Source: Micrococcales bacterium
GTDB lineage: Bacteria > Actinomycetota > Actinomycetes > S36-B12
DNA: 10,569 nt
Reading direction: 5' to 3'
NCBI GenBank assembly: GCA_002728915.1
Contig: PBWE01000004.1
Coordinates: forward strand, 1-10,569
Part shown: positions 6,249 through 10,569 of the stretch, in pieces
How positions within the stretch are numbered: position 1 is the stretch's first letter
How the letters are laid out: each line of letters opens with the position of its first letter
Made by a program: the position numbers and the translations under genes
Notes under the pieces: generated by a model
Databases searched by the model: none
Seen by the model: the letters and a program-made list of their open reading frames with translations, nothing else
Told to the model about the DNA's origin: nothing

Positions 6249-8126
6249 GTGTCGGAGTCGCATCGCCGTCAGTGGCGCCCGTCCAAGAGGCAATGGTTAG
6301 TTTTGCGTATATCGGTGCTGATCATCGGTGTTGGAGCAGCGGTTTTTGCAATCCTGAGTGCCGTCAGTTCTCCTTCGGTCCCTGCAAAAACCTACGTCGA
6401 CGGGGTAGACGTCGGAGGTCTTTCTCGTGACGAGGCGATAGCTGTTGTGCGCGATCGCATCGCGAAGCCTGCTGCCAGGCCGTTGGAATTTGAGGAGGAC
6501 GGGCAGCAAATCGTCGTCAAGCCTCGGCAGGCTGGAGTGTGGGTAAATGCCGAAAAGACGGTTGATCCCCTGTTGGCGGGGCGCTTCCAGTGGATAGCGG
6601 ATCTTCTTGGAACCGACAGAACGAATGTCGAACCCGTCGTCATCGTCGATGAAGAGAAAATGGTCCGTCAGATTGCGGTTTTTGAGCGATTGCTGACGAC
6701 CACCCCGGTGGAATCTTCGCTATCGGTGAATGGGAAATCAGTCGACTATTCCCCCGGTCGTCAAGGCAAGACGGTCGATGTTGAGGAGTTGACGAATTCA
6801 ATCAGGTCCTTAGTTACCGAGCCGCGAGCGAAAGTCGATGTGCCGGTCATTGTCGAAGAGCCGACTGTGAGTGTCGCCAGTGCCGAGGCTGCCAATGCCT
6901 TGGCGCTCTCGGCGGTATCAGGGCCGGTGAAGGTAGCGGCGGGTTCGGCCGTTGCAACTATCCCGGCAGCAGTGATTGGGGACGCTCTTAGCTTCGGTGT
7001 TGTCAATGGTGAGTATGTGCCTTCCCTGGACGCGACCGTGCTGTACGAAGCCGTTTCTGAAGACTTGCAGGGTTCTGAGAAGCCCAGAAATGCCAGATTC
7101 AAGGTGAGAGAAGACGGATCTATTCAAATCGTGCCGAGTAGGGCTGGCGGGGGAGTTAACGAAGCTGCCTTAGCGCAAGCTGTGATGCGTGTTCTATCGC
7201 AAGAAGTGACTGAAGGGCAAAAGAGGGAGGTGGTGGTAACTGAAGGCCAGGTCCCCGCAGATTTCACCACAGCTGATGCGGAGGCCCTCGGCATCAAGGA
7301 GCAACTCTCAAGTTTCACCCAAAAGTTCCTTTATGCGCCGTATCGGGTAACCAACATCGGCCAGGCAGCCGAATATGTGGATGGAACAGTCCTGATGCCC
7401 GGAGAGGTGTTTTCTATGAACGACACCATTCTTGAACGCACAAAGAAAAATGGGTACACCCATGGAGCCATCATTGGGCCAGGGGGAATCTTCGTTGAGG
7501 CGTTGGGTGGAGGTGTCTCAGCGGCAACAACCGCGGTGTGGACAGCTGCTTTCTTTGCAGGAATGGAGAGAGTCTTCACGCGGGCCCATAGCGTCTACAT
7601 TTCACGCTACATACAAGGCCTTGAGGCGACTGTGGCCTGGGGTAACTTTGACATGCAGTTCCGAAATGATTCCCCCTATCCCGTTTACATATCGACCGAA
7701 ATGACCGATACGTCGATGACCGTTGAATTCTGGGGAACGCGCACCTACGACCGAGTAAAGGCAGAATTCGGACCTCGAACCAAGGTGAAGAAAGCCAAGA
7801 AAGTTTATAGGAATAGCAATTTCTGCACTCCGCAACCAGGAAGTCCAGGCTTTCATATCAACGTGGACCGGGTCTTTTACCAAAGTGGCGAAGAGGTCAA
7901 GCGAGAGACAATCAAGACCATCTACAAGGCATCCCCGAAGGTCATCTGCGGCAAGAAGCCGAAGAAGGACAAAGACAAGGACAAGACCGACGAAGAGAAC
8001 CCGAATGAGTCACCGGCGGGAAATGCACCGACAGGGGACACGCCGGAGGGGAGTGATGATGCTCCCCCACCGCCTGACGACGGAACGTTCGAGAACGTTC
8101 CAGCCGAGGAAATCGACGTCGGCTGA
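6249..8126 (+). CDS. VanW family exported cell-envelope protein
   Basis: 625 residues from GTG 6249: a basic cytoplasmic N-terminus (M-S-E-S-H-R-R-Q-W-R), one membrane anchor at about 19-40 (V-L-R-I-S-V-L-I-I-G-V-G-A-A-V-F), and an outside part. About 47-350 resembles repeated PG_binding_4 domains (Y-V-D-G-V-D-V-G-G-L-S-R-D-E-A; later S-R-A-G-G-G-V-N-E), followed by the VanW domain (about 360-530) with P-G-E-V-F-S-M-N-D and G-G-G-V-S at 420-424. Many VanW proteins have Cys in that last motif; Ser is usual in actinobacterial members as I recall. C526 and C567 may form a disulfide. The tail is Lys/Asp- then Pro/Glu-rich. The family occurs in vancomycin-resistance clusters, but its function is unknown and this is no evidence of resistance. 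A GTG at 6126 would add 41 residues with another hydrophobic stretch; 6249 is preferred for the purine-rich tract before it and the simpler topology. The core is AT-rich compared with its neighbours. Confidence 0.88.
   Translation: MSESHRRQWRPSKRQWLVLRISVLIIGVGAAVFAILSAVSSPSVPAKTYVDGVDVGGLSRDEAIAVVRDRIAKPAARPLEFEEDGQQIVVKPRQAGVWVNAEKTVDPLLAGRFQWIADLLGTDRTNVEPVVIVDEEKMVRQIAVFERLLTTTPVESSLSVNGKSVDYSPGRQGKTVDVEELTNSIRSLVTEPRAKVDVPVIVEEPTVSVASAEAANALALSAVSGPVKVAAGSAVATIPAAVIGDALSFGVVNGEYVPSLDATVLYEAVSEDLQGSEKPRNARFKVREDGSIQIVPSRAGGGVNEAALAQAVMRVLSQEVTEGQKREVVVTEGQVPADFTTADAEALGIKEQLSSFTQKFLYAPYRVTNIGQAAEYVDGTVLMPGEVFSMNDTILERTKKNGYTHGAIIGPGGIFVEALGGGVSAATTAVWTAAFFAGMERVFTRAHSVYISRYIQGLEATVAWGNFDMQFRNDSPYPVYISTEMTDTSMTVEFWGTRTYDRVKAEFGPRTKVKKAKKVYRNSNFCTPQPGSPGFHINVDRVFYQSGEEVKRETIKTIYKASPKVICGKKPKKDKDKDKTDEENPNESPAGNAPTGDTPEGSDDAPPPPDDGTFENVPAEEIDVG
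8082..8101. repeat. Nested palindrome at the 3' end of the VanW gene
   Basis: Perfect 9-bp arms, GGAACGTTC and GAACGTTCC, are separated by GA. Each arm also contains the self-complementary octamer GAACGTTC, so there are two copies whose centres are 10 bp (about one helical turn) apart. It encodes G-T-F-E-N-V-P in VanW, 23 bp before its stop and 31 bp from the convergent cysS stop. In RNA it could form an 8-bp stem with a 4-base loop from either strand. No T-run follows, so a classical terminator is not shown. Confidence 0.85.
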
Positions 8127-8132
8127 CGCGAA

Positions 8133-9569
8133 CTAGGCATCGCTGCGATCAATAACCTGCCCGTCGGCTGTGTCGGTCACGGTGAACCCGCGGGCGGCGA
8201 GTTCGTCTCGGAGGCGATCGCTGGTGGCAAAATCGCGTTGCGCTCGTGCCTCCTGGCGTTCAGCGGCCAAGGCGAGAATGTCGTCGGGTAGGGAGTCTGC
8301 TTCCGTGGCCTGCCCCACTCGGCGGACGACATCTAATCCGAGGAGTCGATCCGCCCAGGCGAAGAATTCAAAGCGCGCTCCGTCGGTGAGATCGCTGTCC
8401 CGCTCCACGGCTCGCAAGACCTGAAGCGCGCGCGGTGTGTCGAGATCGTCGTCGGCAGCCGACAGAAACTCCTGCTGAAGCTCATCGGGGATGGGTTGAG
8501 ACGGTGAGGTCGCCCACGCAGCCACGTTCTTTCGCCAACGATCCAGGGTCGTTTGTGCACCCTTGATGACCGCCCAGGTCAGATTCATTTGCTGTCGGTA
8601 GCGGTGCTGGAGGAAAGCCAGACGCAGCGCGAGGGGGTCCATGCCGCGATCGGCGACGTGGTCCACGAGCACGACATTGCCGGCCGACTTGCTCATCTTG
8701 CGTCCGTCGAAAAGCAGATGTTCGGCGTGCACCCAGTGGCGAACGACGTCGGTTCCCGTCACCGAATTGCTCTGCGCCCGTTCGTCCTCGTGGTGGGGGA
8801 AACGCAGATCGATACCGCCGGTATGCACGTCGATTGACGTGCCGAGCAGCTTGATGCTCATGGCACTGCATTCGGTATGCCAGCCGGGAAAACCGACTCC
8901 CCAGGGTGTGTCCCACACCAACTGCGTTCGAGTTTCCGGTGCCTTCTTCCACAAGGCCCAGTCGGCGTGGAAGCGCTTGGTGGAATCGATGTCGGCGTCG
9001 AATTTGTGTCCTGGCCGCAGTTCATCGAGACGATTTCCGCTGAGAGCGCCGTAGTCAGCGACGGAGCGGGCGTCGAAGAAGACCGAACCGTCGCCACCGA
9101 CGTACGCGTGTCCGCGATCGACGAGTGCTGCGATCAAGGTGATCATGTCGTCTATCGATTCGCTCGCGCGGGGGTAATGGTCGGCCGGGTGGATGTTGAG
9201 GGCGGCAAGGTCCCGATGAAAGGCGTCTTCGTAGTGGCGGGCCACCGCGAGGGCTCCTCGGCCCTCATGCTCAGCCTGACGCAGAATTCGATCTTCGCCA
9301 TCCCCTTGGCCCTCGTCGACACCTCCGAGGCCGGTGTCGTCGGCCATATGTCCCACGTCTGTGATGTTTTGAACCACCGTGGTGTGCCAGCCGTGCAGTC
9401 GCGCGAGCCGGGCGATGAGGTCCGTCAGCAGGAACGTCCGCATGTTGCCCACGTGGGCGTCGCGGTACACCGTGGGGCCGCACGCATACAGGGTGAGGTG
9501 ACGCTCGCGCTGGGGGGTGATCGTTTCGACCGTCCGCGTGCGCGTGTCGTAGAGCCTCACGGACGTCAC
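8133..9569 (-). CDS. cysS: Cysteinyl-tRNA synthetase
   Basis: A 478-residue class I aminoacyl-tRNA synthetase that charges tRNA-Cys with cysteine in the cytoplasm. Visible from the GTG at 9569: zinc ligands C30, C234 (G-W-H-T-E-C-S-A-M), H259 and E263 (P-H-H-E-D-E-R-A-Q); HIGH-type motif H-V-G-N (39-42); KMSKS at 291-295; and a C-terminal tRNA-binding DALR-like helical domain (D-D-D-L-D-T-P-R-A-L). About 20 extra residues (G-H-M-A-D-D-T-G-L-G-G-V-D-E-G) follow N-I-T-D-V compared with E. coli. The full-length C-terminus argues against MshC, the mycothiol cysteine ligase derived from this family. A second GTG at codon 4 (9560) gives M-R-L-Y-D-T, a typical CysS start, and may be the real one. 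Convergent with VanW, 6 bp apart; divergent from fdxA across 184 bp. Confidence 0.95.
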   Translation of the reverse strand: MTSVRLYDTRTRTVETITPQRERHLTLYACGPTVYRDAHVGNMRTFLLTDLIARLARLHGWHTTVVQNITDVGHMADDTGLGGVDEGQGDGEDRILRQAEHEGRGALAVARHYEDAFHRDLAALNIHPADHYPRASESIDDMITLIAALVDRGHAYVGGDGSVFFDARSVADYGALSGNRLDELRPGHKFDADIDSTKRFHADWALWKKAPETRTQLVWDTPWGVGFPGWHTECSAMSIKLLGTSIDVHTGGIDLRFPHHEDERAQSNSVTGTDVVRHWVHAEHLLFDGRKMSKSAGNVVLVDHVADRGMDPLALRLAFLQHRYRQQMNLTWAVIKGAQTTLDRWRKNVAAWATSPSQPIPDELQQEFLSAADDDLDTPRALQVLRAVERDSDLTDGARFEFFAWADRLLGLDVVRRVGQATEADSLPDDILALAAERQEARAQRDFATSDRLRDELAARGFTVTDTADGQVIDRSDA

Positions 9570-9573
9570 CCTA
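9568..9573 (-). promoter_or_regulatory. Possible -10 hexamer for leaderless cysS
   Basis: Minus-strand TAGGGT matches TANNNT and ends 7 bp before the GTG at 9560 (codon 4 of the longest cysS frame), overlapping the GTG at 9569. No Shine-Dalgarno is seen before either start. If used, the protein is 475 residues. The remainder of the 9570-9753 gap shows only the fdxA promoter and ribosome-binding site. Confidence 0.35.
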
Positions 9574-9693
9574 GGTGGCTGGGCGCCCCTCGGCAGAGCA
9601 TGGCCGGATCGCTAAGGAGCGGCCTGTCGGGAGATTGATGGAATCGGCGAAACGTCCGTCGGGCCGTGAGCGGCGATCCTCCTCTGAGGTGTG

Positions 9694-9699
9694 TAGCGT
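9694..9699 (+). promoter_or_regulatory. Candidate -10 of the fdxA-dapC promoter
   Basis: TAGCGT within GTGTAGCGTTGG matches the actinobacterial TANNNT -10 pattern. Transcription would start near 9706, leaving a leader of roughly 48 bases. No -35 element is recognisable at 16-18 bp upstream. Confidence 0.4.
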
Positions 9700-9742
9700 T
9701 GGCCCCGGTGTCGGGGAGTTCCGGGCACCAACGTTTCGAACC

Positions 9743-9747
9743 GGAGG
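9743..9747 (+). promoter_or_regulatory. Shine-Dalgarno of fdxA
   Basis: GGAGG, six bases before the GTG at 9754. It is the only strong canonical ribosome-binding site next to a start codon in this window and fixes the ferredoxin start, contrasting with the SD-less starts of typA and mshB. Confidence 0.75.
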
Positions 9748-9753
9748 CCTCAG

Positions 9754-10077
9754 GTGACCTACGTCATCGCATTCCCGTGTGTGGATGTCAAAGACAAGTC
9801 GTGTATCGAAGAATGTCCCGTCGATTGCATTTATGAGGGCGATCGGATGCTGTACATCCAGCCGGATGAGTGTGTGGACTGTGGCGCATGCGAACCCGTA
9901 TGCCCGGTCGAGGCCATCTTCTATGAAGACGATGTCCCCGACGAGTGGTCGGACTACACGGCGGCCAACGCAGAATTCTTCTCGGACCTGGGCTCTCCGG
10001 GTGGGGCGGCCAAGCTCGGTGGACAGTCGTTCGACGCTCCGTTGCTCGCGAATGTCCCGTCCAAAGAAGACGCCTGA
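9754..10077 (+). CDS. fdxA: 7-iron ferredoxin (3Fe-4S / 4Fe-4S)
   Basis: A 107-residue acidic electron carrier. Cysteine spacing matches seven-iron ferredoxins of the Azotobacter FdI type: C9, C17 and C50 for the 3Fe-4S cluster, and C21, C40, C43 and C46 for the 4Fe-4S cluster. C25 corresponds to the free cysteine of FdI. The acidic, low-complexity C-terminus (residues 65-107) is the usual actinobacterial extension. Soluble and cytoplasmic; the partner (for example a cytochrome P450 or an oxidoreductase) cannot be told from sequence. The GTG start is fixed by a good GGAGG. Only 15 bp separate it from dapC, so the two are probably co-transcribed, an arrangement conserved in actinobacteria. In M. 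tuberculosis the equivalent gene is called fdxC. Confidence 0.95.
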   Translation: MTYVIAFPCVDVKDKSCIEECPVDCIYEGDRMLYIQPDECVDCGACEPVCPVEAIFYEDDVPDEWSDYTAANAEFFSDLGSPGGAAKLGGQSFDAPLLANVPSKEDA

Positions 10078-10092
10078 TTTGGCGGTGACCGG

Positions 10093-10569
10093 ATGACGCT
10101 CCGGTTACCAGCTTTCCCCTGGGACACGCTCGCTCCGATTGCGGAGCGTGCTCGGGAGCACCCCGACGGCGTTGTTGACCTGTCGGTGGGCACCCCCGTC
10201 GACCCCACACCGGACGTCGTCCAGCGCGCATTGTGTGAAGCGTCGGATGCTCCGGGCTACCCCACGACGGCTGGGGTGCCGGAGTTGCGAGACGCCTGCA
10301 CGCAATGGCTGTCGCGCCGTACCGGGGCCACCGATGTGGGTTTTCTCCCCACGATCGGATCGAAAGAGATAGTCGCGTGGCTGCCGACCGGCTTGAACAT
10401 CGGCCTCTCCGACACCGTCGTCATTCCTGAGGTGGCGTACCCGACGTACGCCGTCGGCGCCACGGTTGCCGGCGCGCGAGTAGTGGCCACCGATGACGTC
10501 GAAAGTGTCGATGACGCATCGATGGTGTGGTTGAACAGCCCCGGTAACCCGACCGGCGCGGTGCTCTCG
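10093..10569 (+). CDS. dapC: Succinyldiaminopimelate aminotransferase DapC (3' truncated by window)
   Basis: The first 159 residues of a fold-type I, PLP-dependent aminotransferase, still open at the window end. Visible: D-L-S-V-G-T-P-V-D-P-T-P near the N-terminus, G-Y-P-T-T-A-G-V-P-E-L-R (substrate and cofactor region), G-S-K-E at 89-92 in the PLP-phosphate loop position, and N-S-P-G-N-P-T-G at 148-155, where N152 should contact the PLP ring oxygen. The catalytic lysine lies beyond the window. DapC transfers an amino group from glutamate in the meso-diaminopimelate/lysine pathway, feeding peptidoglycan. Assignment as DapC rather than another class I aminotransferase rests on the actinobacterial fdxA-dapC pairing plus sequence flavour. 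ATG 10093 is the first possible start after the in-frame fdxA stop; a weak GGTGA lies just upstream. Confidence 0.87.
   Translation, partial: MTLRLPAFPWDTLAPIAERAREHPDGVVDLSVGTPVDPTPDVVQRALCEASDAPGYPTTAGVPELRDACTQWLSRRTGATDVGFLPTIGSKEIVAWLPTGLNIGLSDTVVIPEVAYPTYAVGATVAGARVVATDDVESVDDASMVWLNSPGNPTGAVLS

Noticed and set aside
8082..8101. LexA (SOS) box
   Set aside because: The actinobacterial SOS box needs GAAC and GTTC 4 bp apart; here they abut or are separated by 10 bp, and the site is at the end of a gene, not upstream of one.
6249..8126. VanW as evidence of a vancomycin-resistance cluster
   Set aside because: No vanH/A/X-type ligase, dehydrogenase or dipeptidase, nor a two-component system, is next to it; VanW proteins are common in actinobacteria without resistance.
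8133..9569. Reading this gene as mshC (mycothiol cysteine ligase) because mshB is nearby
   Set aside because: It has the full C-terminal tRNA-binding domain and the CysS zinc-site layout; MshC is shorter and lacks that domain. Distance and opposite strand also argue against a mycothiol operon.
8877..9638. 253-codon open frame on the plus strand opposite cysS
   Set aside because: Antisense shadow of a well-conserved gene in high-GC DNA; no recognisable motif in the translation.
9570..9753. Small RNA or riboswitch (for example a T-box before cysS) in the cysS/fdxA gap
   Set aside because: No T-box sequence, specifier stem or terminator/antiterminator pair is visible, and cysS appears to start transcription at or near its start codon.

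Overview
The window looks like ordinary chromosome from a high-GC actinomycete that makes mycothiol. The evidence is an MshB-type deacetylase (mycothiol is restricted to Actinobacteria), an actinobacterial 7-iron ferredoxin directly followed by a DapC-type aminotransferase, a VanW protein of the actinobacterial Ser variant, frequent GTG starts and G/C-rich third codon positions. The order typA / mshB / small membrane protein / ferredoxin / dapC matches, from memory, the Rv1165-Rv1178 neighbourhood of Mycobacterium tuberculosis. Genus cannot be decided. No phage, transposon, CRISPR array, tRNA or rRNA is visible.

Layout: (1) 1-303, the 3' end of ychF (plus strand), overlapping tail-to-tail with a DoxX-like membrane protein on the minus strand (293-697). 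(2) 738-2597, typA/bipA, a ribosome-associated GTPase, transcribed divergently from doxX across only 40 bp. (3) 2604-4724, minus strand, an S9 dipeptidyl-peptidase-like serine protease. (4) 4789-6059, mshB translationally coupled to a four-helix membrane protein. (5) 6060-6248, a gap with a 3 x 9 bp tandem repeat and a candidate promoter. (6) 6249-8126, an exported VanW-family cell-wall protein whose central part is clearly AT-richer than everything around it. (7) 8133-9569, minus strand, cysteinyl-tRNA synthetase. (8) 9754-10569, fdxA and the start of dapC, the latter cut by the window end.

The genes are mostly housekeeping: translation (YchF, TypA, CysS), redox and thiol chemistry (MshB, ferredoxin, possibly DoxX), peptide turnover (S9 protease) and the cell envelope (VanW; DapC for meso-diaminopimelate and lysine). 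Gene packing is very tight. Three convergent gene pairs overlap by 11 bp or are separated by 6 bp, and two divergent pairs are separated by 40 and 64 bp. Several start codons have no Shine-Dalgarno sequence but carry a -10-like hexamer 6 bp upstream, as expected for leaderless mRNAs.

No undescribed defence or mobile system was found. The points most worth a second look are the apparent leaderless divergent promoters, the compositional mosaic inside the VanW gene, the nested palindrome at its 3' end, the short tandem repeat upstream of it, and the cysS start and subtype.
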